A stretch of 64,000 nucleotides of DNA from Hyaloperonospora brassicae (GCA_947650285.1 CANTFL010000298.1:92909-156908), one strand, 5' to 3'; shown: positions 18,835 to 29,143, counted from the first letter of the stretch. Numbers and translations: made by a program. The notes: generated from the letters alone by a model not told the origin.

Positions 18835-20262
18835 GGAGCGGACATCCCGCTCGACCTGAAGCTGCGCCGTGGCATAATCGGCGCGATCCCTCGCCCGATC
18901 AGCCTCGTGATCCTTGCGGTTCTTCCGCACGGTGTCGGTCAAAGCATAGCGTCGGTCGCGCTCGTGCTTCAAGTCATCGCGCAATTCATCGATTGCGCGA
19001 TCCATCTCGTAAGGGTCGAGATGGTGGGCCTGGGGTTCTGGAGGAGGTCTTTCCTCCTCCACCACATCCTTTGGTGGATGCTCACGGTGATCAACGCTTT
19101 CTAGTGGAGCGTATCTTGAATCACCGTGACGATTCAGGATCAAGGACGAGCTACCTCGTCCAGTGGCGGGGGTATCCACCCTCTTGGAACAGCTGGGAGC
19201 CCCGCTCTCAGCTGTTGATGGATGTTGAAGGTCTCGTCCACCAATATGACGAGACCCATCCGATGAGTCCTGTGGCCCATCGGTAAACACGCGCCCTAGG
19301 CGCTTGTAGACGGATTGCAAGTTTGCAATCGCGTCACGCATCTCCTCCGAGAGATGTGCCCTTCCCCAGGGCGAACTTAGGGAGTACACATCCCTATGTG
19401 CACGCTGCGAGTTGTCAACACAACTCGCACAAGGGTCTCCCCATGTGAGGCAAGGAATGCCTGCCTCACTCGATAAACAATGCAACCGGTACCTAGCACC
19501 GGTTGGCGTTCGCCGTTCGAACCTGAGGCGTGTTGCCTCAAGTTTCTTGAGCCACCCCTCTCGTCCAAAATTCTTGACGTTTTGGACGAACGCGTTCCAC
19601 GCAGCCAAAAGCGATGTTTTGTCACGCTTTTGGTTGCTATTGTACCATCGATGTCTAAGGAAGACATCGAGATAAAAGTCTTCTTCAGCGCGAAAGTTCT
19701 TCGCGCTGGGACTCAAGCCGTGAAGCTCGGTTGCATCGAATAAGGGTATTCGATGGTGTTGGCCTGTCTCGTGAGACAGGCTATTGATGAGCCGTTCGGG
19801 CAAACGCCACGGCTTCAGCTCATCACGCTTCACAGTGGTACCTTTGTTGGTACCACGGCTGTCAGTATGACGATGGGTTGCACCATCGTCAAGTCGCTCG
19901 TGCGAAGGAGCACGAGCTGATTGCGGTGATGAGCAAACATACTCATCATCAGATTCGTCATCACTGCCGAACAGACTGTGTTGCAACTCACGAGTCCGTT
20001 CGTTCGGCAGTGGCCTTGGCGAATACTGAGGCGTCGCCGGTGAGCGAGACGCCTCTGGAGCATTGCCCGAGTCAGACACGTCTGACTCGCCAGAGTAGAT
20101 GACCTCCACATCGGGGTCATCGTACGCACGCGGCGTGATACCGCGTGCACCTGCAGCACCTGTTGCTGCAGGCGAAGAAGGGGCGGCAGACGACGAAGCG
20201 TCTGCCGCAGAGGCTTGCACAGCACCAGGCTGTGTGGGTCTTGAGTCACCTCGCATAGACAT
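18799..20262 (-). CDS. Antisense ORF of family B Gypsy (coiled-coil protein, unknown), C-terminus frameshifted
   Basis: A 487-codon frame from ATG 20262 converges on pol and overlaps its chromodomain region. Layout: Ala/Ser-rich N-terminus; hydrophobic-acidic motif [17 protein letters not shown] about 48-64; acidic DDESDDEYV; a conserved-looking domain about 150-260 ([49 protein letters not shown]); then a charged coiled coil about 418-479. The stop at 18799 is premature: in the neighbouring antisense frame the heptads continue to a TAA at 18659-18661. The decayed copy (36667-37089) reads straight through this point with one extra base. The original gene was therefore about 18659-20262. Function unknown; the domain is not one I recognise. 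It is probably transcribed from the 3' LTR, whose edge is 130 bp from the start. Confidence 0.75.
   Translation of the reverse strand: MSMRGDSRPTQPGAVQASAADASSSAAPSSPAATGAAGARGITPRAYDDPDVEVIYSGESDVSDSGNAPEASRSPATPQYSPRPLPNERTRELQHSLFGSDDESDDEYVCSSPQSARAPSHERLDDGATHRHTDSRGTNKGTTVKRDELKPWRLPERLINSLSHETGQHHRIPLFDATELHGLSPSAKNFRAEEDFYLDVFLRHRWYNSNQKRDKTSLLAAWNAFVQNVKNFGREGWLKKLEATRLRFERRTPTGARYRLHCLSSEAGIPCLTWGDPCASCVDNSQRAHRDVYSLSSPWGRAHLSEEMRDAIANLQSVYKRLGRVFTDGPQDSSDGSRHIGGRDLQHPSTAESGAPSCSKRVDTPATGRGSSSLILNRHGDSRYAPLESVDHREHPPKDVVEEERPPPEPQAHHLDPYEMDRAIDELRDDLKHERDRRYALTDTVRKNRKDHEADRARDRADYATAQLQVERDVRSFSASWRQLAER
18835..19286 (+). CDS. Pol chromodomain segment of family B, shifted frame
   Basis: After a second apparent one-base loss the pol frame continues through a basic Pro-rich linker to a chromodomain at about 19088-19262: [20 protein letters not shown], then [15 protein letters not shown], then DETHP, ending TGA-side at 19286. 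Chromodomains of this type steer Gypsy integration toward particular chromatin marks. The whole segment is also coding, on the other strand, for the antisense protein. Confidence 0.88.
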
Positions 20263-20380
20263 GTTAGCTATGCGAGGTCAAGCGGAAAGTGAGTGGAACG
20301 GACCAAACAAGTACTCCCTGTCCCAATGGTGGCCAACGGGTGGCCTCCATATTTCGATAGTCACACGGTGACTATCAGTT

Positions 20381-20390
20381 AAGGGGGGTG
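20381..20390 (+). other. Polypurine tract of family B
   Basis: aaggggggtg directly precedes the 3' LTR (one base between), the normal place of the plus-strand primer. Confidence 0.8.
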
Positions 20391-20391
20391 A

Positions 20392-20781
20392 TGTAACGGG
20401 GCAGCCCGTTACATAATATTGTCACTTAAGGAAAGTGACAATAAAGAATATAAAGATGGATATTCTTTAAACAATATCACCGAAGCGGTGATATTGAAGG
20501 GTCGACCAGAAGGGTCTGTTCATTGGTTGATATCGTGATGATATCAACCCACCAATCGCCGCAAGACGCGCGCAATGAGTGGTGACGAGACGTCACCATA
20601 CATGCAGTTATATTAGTATAATTGAATTAAGTCAAACGAAGAGACAGTAGTTTAAAGACTTAATTTATTAATATAACAGTTCTACTTTTACCCTACCTAC
20701 GCTTCCTCGCTCGCCACGTGTACGTCCGTCGGGGCACCCAAATCCCTTGCGTTAAGTTACGCAAGGGTGTGCCCCGTTACA
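20392..20781 (+). repeat. 3' LTR of family B (390 bp)
   Basis: Identical on reading to the 5' LTR (12805-13194), followed by TTGCG at 20782-20786, the right target duplication. Confidence 0.95.
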
Positions 20782-20786
20782 TTGCG

Positions 20787-21954
20787 CCTTTATGGTCGAC
20801 CATTGCTCCCTTCTATTCCTTTTCGCATGATTGTAGAGCAAGTGCTTGTTTGCACCAAAAACGTATTGACGTCGTGCTTGTAAACAGTATCGATATAAAC
20901 AGCGGTCGCACGTATCGCCAAGGCGCTCTTCTGCCTCTGTTGCATCAGGTAGTGGTGGCATCAACTTCGCTTACCAATGCACTAGTAAACCATGGGGCGG
21001 CACAACATCCACGTGTTCTTTGCCAATGAACCTCCGCCAATTGCCTGTTGAAGCTCAGATGTATCGACTACTGCGATGCAGCTGCGACGAACAGCGTGCA
21101 CTGACGATGCGTGCGACTGCGATGGCAGAGGCCGCTCCGATCTACTCCAAGAGGCCAAACGTCGACGCCTTATCCGGGCTTTGCTACGACTCCATGATAC
21201 CGGACAGCAGACTGGGACAGTCCTTGCTGTACACGCACCCAGCCTCACAATCGCCGCTACAATCATCTCGCAATTGCGACTCTGCAATTATTGACTGACG
21301 CAGAAAGCTATGCGTATGTACAAGTATGGTCCTAATGAAACGTTGACAGGTGGCAATCGATATCAGGACTAACTTGCGCACTTGCGGCGCGGCTGCTATG
21401 AATGCTATTCGGTGCGCATGGAAACCAATGAAATCCACATTCCTTCAGTCCATACCTGTTTGGCGACATTGATTGGTTTCAGAAGGATGGCGTCTGCAGT
21501 TGACGGGCAAGGCACAACTGTATACATGACACTGCGGGAGACTTCGGATGGCAGGCTTTCTCGGCGGGAAGGACGATCAGCCTCATACGATTGGTACTTG
21601 GCATTGTGCACTGCGACTCTCGAGGACCAGTCGATACGCTCATACATACCTGAAGTGTAGTAATGCCCGCAGGTCCGCTTTCAAATCTGACGGGATTGCA
21701 AAAAATCAGTCGCGCCCGTTGCTGCATTACCCCGAGTGGCGATCATGAGACCAACACCACATAGGTGGTACCGTAAGAGAAGCGTGTGGAAGGGCATTAA
21801 GATCTTGTCATCAGTTTCGATTATTTCGTTTCCAGAACACGTGGTTCTGCCGCAGACCACACCCCGGTCCACTTGCTCCTCTGACCTAGTGGTGTCGATT
21901 CCATTTCGTGCGCACAACGCATTCCCGTCCGTATCGCGCGCCCGACCCAAGATT
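20787..21954. other. Right flank of family B insertion; no recognised gene
   Basis: This was joined to the RPAP1 upstream region before the insertion. Short frames overlap on both strands; one on the plus strand (about 20991-21294) has an Arg-rich stretch, but an in-frame stop follows its first 19 codons. None is supported by a recognisable domain. Probably intergenic or decayed gene sequence. Confidence 0.3.
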
Positions 21955-22299
21955 ATGCGTCTGTTGCTCTTGTTTCTGCTCTCGGCGTTAGCCAGCGTTG
22001 GGTCAAGCGCTGGACCAGTGGCTTCTACGGCTGCCACTTCCGATGCGACTTCAGCTGTTCACGCTCGCGAAGACAACATCAAGCACCCGAAGGGTCTGCG
22101 TGGAGTAGTAATCACCTTGCACGGTAAACAGCCTACCAGCGTCGATGAGAACGAAGAACGATTTACTCCGGTGATAGACGCTATAAAGTTTGTGGTAGAG
22201 GCGCTCAAGAAAGCCGGGCGATATGTGGATACGGCTCCACCACTATATGAACGTTATTTGGGACAAAAATCGAAGACAAGACAGCGTTTAATGCTGTAA
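21955..22299 (+). CDS. Candidate secreted RXLR-like/EER effector protein (114 aa)
   Basis: I choose the internal ATG at 21955 because it starts a clear signal peptide (MRLLLLFLLSALASVGSSA); an upstream in-frame ATG at 21736 would bury it. After the predicted cleavage near 19-20 comes a Ser/Thr/Ala-rich stretch, then KGLR at 46-49, a degenerate form of the RXLR host-delivery motif, and DENEER with EER at 67-69. A helical C-terminus follows (VIDAIKFVVEALKKAG, then TAPPLYERYLG) and a basic tail. Size, order and spacing fit oomycete RXLR-EER effectors, which act inside plant cells. The C-terminal function cannot be told, and no WY repeat is obvious. It sits between retroelements, as effector genes often do. 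Alternatives: an ordinary small secreted protein or a truncated effector pseudogene. Confidence 0.6.
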   Translation: MRLLLLFLLSALASVGSSAGPVASTAATSDATSAVHAREDNIKHPKGLRGVVITLHGKQPTSVDENEERFTPVIDAIKFVVEALKKAGRYVDTAPPLYERYLGQKSKTRQRLML

Positions 22300-22746
22300 A
22301 AAGATAAAAATTTCACAACCAAGTTCAACACAACCTTAGGCACATTCACGCGACTACCCGTCGCTAGACGAACGGTGATCGAATCACCTTTTACGCTTTG
22401 AGAGCTTCAGCGTATAGCCGACTTCTTTTAAGGGGAATACGTCGAGCATAATTGCATGACGGGATACAATCGAATAGGACCGACCAATGCTTCTTAATGC
22501 CTATAATTTTCGCCTCGATGACTAACAATCTGGCTTGTATCCACGCTCTGTGCTGGCGGGCACAGAGAACAGTGGGGCTACACCCTCTTTTTCTCTACCT
22601 CGTAGAGAAGTGACAGAACTCAGTTCTACATTAGTAGGGCGCCCCTCACCTACTTGGTGTCGACGTTTCCCCGTACCATACCAGGTTTCTGGTTGAAGCT
22701 GGGGTTTCGACCCATATGAGTCGGTTGATGCTTACACAAAATACAT
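22300..22746. other. Non-coding, partly hairpin-rich relic
   Basis: 22530-22690 has close inverted repeats (ctctgtgc/gcacagag, tctctac/gtagaga) like family B and may be a fragment of such an element. No coding frame is supported. Confidence 0.3.
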
Positions 22747-22979
22747 GTGGGACGCAAAATGTTTAGTGCTTCCGCACATATAACAGCGTTTCACTTCCTG
22801 TCGTTGCTCTGCACATTAAAGCCCCGCTTCACCTTTATCGTCAGCAAGGCTAAGATCCATCGGTTCTGGCTTACAGGAAGCCGAGGTGCTCGCAGAGGTT
22901 GCTTCTGCAAATCTTGGGTTGTACATGTGGTAATGCGACTATGGAAATTCGCTATAGAGGAACTAATCGCATTCCCGTT

Positions 22980-24091
22980 ATGTCCGAGCCAGGTAACGGT
23001 TACCGGCCTGGTCCCACATCTGGTGAGATCGCGTCCATTGAACAGTCAGACTAAAATGGATATCAGATCGGGCAGGTTGGGACCTGCGATCTTGGATCAA
23101 GGTATGAGGCGGAAGGTAATGTTGGCGATCAGTCGATCAAAAAGGGAACCGCAATCAGCAAGGCAATCTAGATCAAGGCGGCAATCGAGATCAAGGAGTC
23201 AATCGAGATCAAGGAGTCAATCGAGATCGTGATCAATGATCAGATACACGATCCAGATCAGGTGTATGATCGAAATCAGATTGTTGTGGAGCACACCATG
23301 TGATTCGCGATCAGCAAGGCGATCACGATCAGGAAGCGATCGAGATCGTGATCAGTGACCAGGTATGTGATCGCGATCAGATAAGTATATTAGGTGTGGG
23401 CCACGCAAGTACAAGATCGCCACCGTCTAGAGAGAGCGTCATGTGGCAAACGAAGTCCAAAAAATGAGGATAAGGATAGGGTTGTTGGGTTTGATTGGTT
23501 AACATTAAACATAGTTCAATTTGCTTCAACACGTGTCGACTTCTCCTCCGGGTGGATCATTGGCCACCCGACGTCAAGGAAAGGTTTACATACTTTAATC
23601 AAGTGATATCCCTGAATTGTTTGGCCAGGGATCTGGATCTCTTAAACAACACCTCAACTGCGACTGGACACAGGGAACCATTTGTGGTTGAGGACCTAAT
23701 ATCGCGAGACGGCTCGAGTGGTCAGAAGGCTCGCGAATCAAGGTCTACATTTGGACAAGGCGATCTGTTACAGATCAGGGTGACTCATATCGAGCACCCC
23801 ACAAGCATACAAGTGATCGCGTGACGAATTCCACGTGATCACACCGACCCCGATCGTGGTGTGAAGATTTCCACCCCGTGATCGAACCTCGACCCCATCG
23901 AAAACACGGTAAAGTTTTCCATTGACACGAGTCTACCTGGAAGAGTTCAACTTGCCCTACCGACGGGTACACAAGGTAAGGAAGGCAATCACGAACACGG
24001 AATCGGAGTACCCCCTCCGTTAGTCGGTCGTTCGGGCGCCAGTGGAGAGTTGGAATCGACTCCTCATAAGAGCGATTACCACTCCACCACA
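22980..24091 (+). repeat. Decayed 5' LTR, family-A-like; left boundary uncertain
   Basis: The right end ccactccaccaca at 24091 matches the family A LTR end. Three blocks are shared with 9040-9633: tcgcgagacggctc then gtggtcagaag (23702-23729), gtggtgtgaagatttcc (23855-23871), and ccgacgggtacacaaggt followed by tcggagtaccccctccgt (about 23960-24021). A primer site follows at once, so this is a 5' LTR. I cannot see where it starts. Confidence 0.75.
23122..23386. repeat. GATC cluster with 18-bp tandem repeats in LTR relic
   Basis: I count 19 GATC tetramers in about 265 bp. About 3.7 copies of an 18-bp unit (aggagtcaatcgagatca) lie at 23158-23228; the rest are GATC sites spaced irregularly, about 14 bp apart on average. 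Confidence 0.85.
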
Positions 24092-24092
24092 A

Positions 24093-24117
24093 TGGAGCGC
24101 GTGCCCGGATTCAAACC
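24093..24117 (+). other. Long primer-binding site of family-A-like copy
   Basis: After a 1-nt spacer, TGGAGCGCGTGCCCGGATTC and five more bases form the exact complement of a plausible tRNA 3' half: CCA end, discriminator U, 7-nt acceptor strand, 5-nt T-stem and a T-loop reading TTTGAAT. The match therefore covers about 25 nt, longer than the usual 12-18. Confidence 0.8.
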
Positions 24118-27100
24118 AGGGATTTTAACGTGAGTCCCTGAGTGAAGATGTGAAGTTAAAATCTGAACCTGGGTTAGAAGCGTCGAAGGCCAAGGAATAG
24201 CCACAGACGCGTGAGTCTGAAAGATTTCCAGTTCATCAGAGTTCTGGGAGAGGCTTTCATGACAAGAAAATAGAAGAGGAAAATTGATCGCTCGATTCTA
24301 AAAGAAAAACCTCGACCCCCTTATGCGATCAGTCGGGGACCACCGCGGATCGTGCTACAAAGCATATTTCGCAGGGTAAAAACCCATCAGTTAAAACCGA
24401 GCAGAAGTTGCCCCAGTTCACACCCGCGATCTCGAAAAAAGATCGATAAAGGACGGTGAGGGTCTAAGAAACAACGACCAAGCCCGATCAACGTGATCAA
24501 GTTGAGAACAAGATCTCGAAGCCGTTCAAGTTTGTAAAAGACGAGATCAAGATGAAAGGGTGGCAATATGAATAATCGGTTAATGCGCACGAGCGGAAGA
24601 TGCCCAAGGACCTACTTTCAAGTGACCCAGTACTCCAAGTGCTGAAGCTAAAGTTGATCGACGAGATTCAAGGTCCGGTATCAGCCCCGGCTAATGTATC
24701 GAACAAGCCGGAAGGAATCTATGGGATTATGCGACTTTAGCATGAAGCTGAATTCGTGGCGGAGATGATCGGTGTGAAAAGGTTGTTGGATCATGATCAA
24801 AATCAAATTACCTGCGCAAGTCGATCGTTGTACAAGATGCTGATCCCTCTCACAGGCAAAACCAAGATTGAAGGTCAAGCGGGTACCACGATCGCGGACA
24901 TGACGAAGTAATACCACACCGTATCGTCTCAGTATGACTCAGCGGAGCCCAAGATCGACTCGAAACCTCGATCGGCATTCAAAAAGAGTCACTAGGCCCC
25001 AGTGGATCCGCCCATCTGCATGATTGCGCCAAAGGAATCGGGGCTGAGCCGCGATCTACAGCTATACGCGCGACCGGAGGTGACGCAGCGGCCTTACAAG
25101 ACATCTACCGTCATATATCGACAACGCAATGGATCGATTCGAAAAGAAACAGCGGATTCAAGCCTGTCAAGCGATCTATTCAAGTCAAGTCATCAAGAAG
25201 TCAAGAGCTCGAGAGCCATGCTTTACGGATGTTAAGATGAACTCGATCGAATCGCATCAAGGTCAATCAAACTTTGGTGATCCCGGAGAACATAACCCGT
25301 ACGAATTGGAGCAGGAAGACCCGAGGCGGCCATATATAGCGCTTACAGAATTGTCAATGAATCAAGGTCCATCTCCCCAGCGTATCCGTTTCTCGGTGAT
25401 CGGCTAGCTGAAAGAATTCAATGGTAGAGACCGGGAGGAAGATCGCGCGAGAAGCTGGATCAGCAAGGTCAAGTCGGGTTTTCTCAAGGACCAAATACCA
25501 GATGAAGAGAAACGCCTGGTGTTCGGTGATCTACTGACGGCACCGGCACAGAAATGGCACAGTCACCCGAATCGTACTACTCGTCGTACGTGAATACATC
25601 TGCTGGAAGAATTCATGGTGCAATATGAAAAGTACGGCGTGTCAAATGCCAGACAGTATTAACACGCACGCAAACGACCGGATGACACCCCGCTAAAGAA
25701 TTCACACCGATTGAATGGGGCAGCGATCCGAGCCAAGGCCGCTATTCGAGAAGGAAGACACGCTACGCGGCGTGAACATGTGGAACATTTTATTTTTACG
25801 CTTGACGATCGCGATTAGCGAAACACTTGACTCTACTGCGATTGTGGGACGCCGAAGACATGGAAGAAACGTTGCGTGCGTATCAGCAGATGTAAAAACG
25901 GTACAAGAATGCGTCGATGAGGTCGAAAAAGTTTCATCATCGATCAAATGTTAACTCTGATCAGGTTCCGTCAAAATTAACCGAAGCCGTACGAGAGATC
26001 AGGGTGGAAAGCGAAAGCAGTAGTTCGGGGTCGGATCCAAGCAGAGAGGAAGATGACGTGGACCGGCGCACATTTTGTGCAACTACCGTCCCCACTCCAG
26101 TGCAATCAAATCAAGATCATCGTATGCTGCATGAGGAAGCAAATCGGGTGGAGTTACTCGATCACGGAGAGCGATCGAAACCGTGCACTCACTGTGGATC
26201 GATTCAGCATAATGATCGTGGCTACTGGAAGAGATTGACTTGCCAGAAGTGTGGAGGTAAAGAACATCCATCGGACAAGTGTTTTACGCGTGTGCACCTA
26301 GTGGAAACTGCATGAGAGTGGCAAGTGCCCTTTGAAAAAGTAATACAATCTGATGCGCCAATGGTATGTGCCTATTAAGCACGCAGGAATGTTTCCGTCC
26401 AAGGCGGAGGAGATGTTAAACGAGGACGCTCGCCAGGATGGAACCTGGTACGAGCCGAGAGTTCTAGGCTATGCATATATGCATTCGTTAAAAGACAAGT
26501 ATTGGATCAAGAAGTTAACGATCATGCCTAGCCGATCGCTAATATACGTATATATTCAACTTGTGTCCCGGCGATTGCAATTGTGCAACATATTGATGAA
26601 TACACTCGATCATCCGTGAAGATTGAGCTCGATCTCGCACCAGGAGAATCACGGGGCATTGGAAATATCATACTCCTGGAAAATAGTTTAAGCAGTCTAA
26701 AGCGTTTGGCAAGATCAACAATGAAAAAGACACGATGCTGTTAGTTCCGGTGCTGAAGTGTCAATCATCGACACCATCTTTGCTCGTAAGGTAGGTTGCA
26801 TGATCGACAATATACAGACTCAAGAATGTGTCCGCATAAGGGAAAACGCATACATGATAATTCAGCGCACGAAGATCAGAATTACATTGGACAGCTCACT
26901 AGTGTTTTTTCGACGTATGGGTCGGTGATCAAGTCGGTCAAGAAGCTATACTGGGTATGGAATTCATGGTTCCATCGGGGATTCGCTTGGATCTAGCGGA
27001 CGAAACGCCATGTCTCCCTGATGAAGTCCGCATTGGTCTAGCGTGACGTAAGCCACTTGATAGACCGACCATCCAAGCGATCAACCTGAATGATTAACAC

Positions 27101-28290
27101 GTGGTGATGCCGATTGGCAAACCAAAAGAAGTGAGAATAGGTATCGCGCCATCAAGAGATAAACTGTGGGTAAGACGAGACGTGGAGTGGGTACCAACTG
27201 TGACTACCGGGCCTGGTAAGATCAACTATCTACAGCTCACAAACCTATGTGATCGCGAGATGATTTTACGCTGAGTAAATCCATTAGGGAAGTGGGTGGT
27301 AGCGGACACGATACCCCGATCGCAGTGGTACGTGTATGTGGGGTCGCGACGTTTTAACGAGTGGCAGACATTAGTGTTCGAGGCTACAACCGATCGAAAG
27401 GAAGCCTCGCCCGCAACGTATGAAGGGCCATTGGTTGATCAGCGATCTACCCTACGCCGAGAAATATTTTAAAACGCCAATAAGTAAAGACAGAAAAAGA
27501 GGCGAACGACTGCAGTGCTGGCAAGTTACAACCTGACCAAAACGTGATCGACGAGGATTTGATGCACTACATAGACGAGAGTGAACGCGATGATCGCGGT
27601 ATGAAGAACGATCAGAGATCGATCAAGTTACTTGTGACGGAACATACCAATGATGAGACGCAAGACGATGAGCGTGTGAAACCATGTCAAAGGAATCTAG
27701 CAGAGTGGTGAAGCTGACCGTGACAAGGAGGATCGATTGCGAGGAGCCTGATCGGGGGCATTGGAGATCCATCCATCAGCCAGGCGCGATCACTACCATG
27801 GATTGTGATGGATCAAAATATTTTAGAAATCAGTCTGACGATATCGCGAGTGACAAAGAAGATCGGTGTTTGCAGCCCGAGCAAGCTGTTTATATACCAA
27901 CGAAAGTTTCTTCGTCGATCTCTACGACCCAAGGGTACAGGAGGGGTGATCATTCACAAGATAGGCATGAGGAGTGAAACCCTGAAGTAAAGATGTTCGA
28001 CGCAAAAGATATCGGGCGAGGTATCAGCAATTTGCTGCAAGGAGAATCCCGCTCTCAGGTAGACGGGAGTGCGATCAAAGATTGTGATTTACCGGAAAAG
28101 TCCGATAGACTGATGGAATTGAAAGGCATAGGAGTGATCGGTGAGGAACGTACGGAGGCAGAAAGCGTCGGAAGCGGTAGATTTGATGCTATATATATGA
28201 TATTGCGTGTTGCGAAGCTGCTATTCCGCTCCCATGCCGGAAGATCGAATACCTGTAATATAAACAATACCGCCGCAGCATTATGACATA
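24118..28290 (+). pseudogene. Decayed gag, protease and linker of family-A-like Gypsy copy
   Basis: Many stops and indels, but clear landmarks in order. A capsid-like region lies at 24600-25900 (REHVEH near 25770). Tandem zinc knuckles lie at 26166-26290 (CTHCGSIQHNDRGY with its last Cys lost, then CQKCGGKEHPSDKC). VPIKHAGMFPSKAEEML follows at 26362-26412, then protease remains at 26738-27060 (GAEVSII with the catalytic Asp replaced, then GMEFMVPSGIRLDLADET). From 27099 to about 27470 it matches the left edge of the window (HVVMPIGKPKEVRIGIA compared with HVVIPVGESREVKVGIG). Reverse transcriptase and everything downstream are missing; the copy ends near 28290 against unrelated sequence. It shows what the missing 5' part of the family A element looks like. 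Confidence 0.8.
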
Positions 28291-28439
28291 TAAAATCAAG
28301 ACGCGGTACTCTATAGTGCTCGCCATGTGACTTGTCATCGCTAACCGCCGCTAAAATATACGAATGCGTGCTGCCCAGTTTACATCTGTAAGACTCGCCG
28401 TTTTACCTGCGTCCTCAAATACCTCGTCGTGTCACCGTG

Positions 28440-29050
28440 CACTATCATTTGCATACTAATGAAGGTATCCTTGTGAGCAGATACAATGAAATATCAATTT
28501 TGCTTTTACTTGGTTAAATCCTTTAGTTAGGCAATTGACCTCACCGATACACTTTGGTCAACACGTGCAACAACTGGCGTGCATCATGCATAGAATCGTA
28601 TGGTCATCGACGTGTGCCTAATTCTTTGACGTGCCCCTCCACTCGAGGTACGCTGAGGCTCACCTCTTGTAAATCGTCATTCGTCGCCTACGACAGCACT
28701 TATACCCATATAGCAAAAAGCAGCAGATCCATCGGGAAACCTTGCCTAATGCCTGACAGGACATTCGCGGCCTTAACATCTCGCCCTTTGACGACAAAAT
28801 TGAGCTACAGGACCATCATGTATGTTGCGTGTCATGGCCACAAACGCCTCTGAGAAACCAAATTGTTGAACCGCTAGTGATAAAATAGTAAAAGTCAGCC
28901 GTATCAAACACTTTCTGAGAATCGATCTAGATGATGGCTCTACTCTGCATCTACGCAACTGCTGGCTCAGGTTATGCCGTACACAAGACCGCCATCGACA
29001 TTATAACTGTTTCTCTCAGCTGACGTCCATGAGCAAAGCCTTTTTGTAAG
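28440..29050 (-). pseudogene. LINE-type reverse transcriptase relic
   Basis: Read on the minus strand, the landmarks of a non-LTR reverse transcriptase occur in order with stops between them: FAHGRQLRETV (about 29010-29043), FGFSEAFVAMTRNIHDG (about 28815-28870), VLSGIRQGFPMDLLLF (about 28720-28770, typical GIRQGCPLAPLLF) and the catalytic box as HVDD near 28600-28612. It lies directly left of the old family B copy and may have been cut by that insertion. Confidence 0.75.
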
Positions 29051-29138
29051 CACTTAGTGTACTTTAAAATTCTTGCACTCGTATAGCCACTTCTTTCAAA
29101 AAAAAATCGTGACCGGTTTTTAAGAAAAGATATAGGTC

Positions 29139-29143
29139 GGTAA
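29139..29143. other. Target-site duplication GGTAA (left)
   Basis: Matches GGTTA at 39191-39195 with one change; brackets the old family B copy. Confidence 0.6.

Larger units (their letters stand above)
12805..20781 (+). mobile_element. Full-length Ty3/Gypsy retrotransposon, family B
   Basis: Complete element of 7977 bp with 390-bp LTRs that read as identical, a matching 5-bp target duplication, primer site, gag, -1 frameshift signal, pol, an overlapping antisense ORF, polypurine tract and 3' LTR. Identical LTRs mean very recent insertion. The coding frames are intact except for two apparent one-base losses near the 3' end of pol (about 18062-18067 and 18829-18836), both in homopolymer-like runs, so they may be sequencing errors or very recent mutations. 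The whole element is filled with short inverted repeats. It landed about 300 bp upstream of the RPAP1 relic. Confidence 0.95.

Noticed and set aside
22747..23232. Plus-strand protein ending in SRSQSRSRSQSRS, like an SR splicing factor
   Set aside because: The Ser/Arg run is the 18-bp GATC tandem repeat translated; there is no RNA-binding domain.
28554..28853. Plus-strand 99-codon frame
   Set aside because: It lies opposite the LINE reverse transcriptase relic, whose motifs are on the minus strand.
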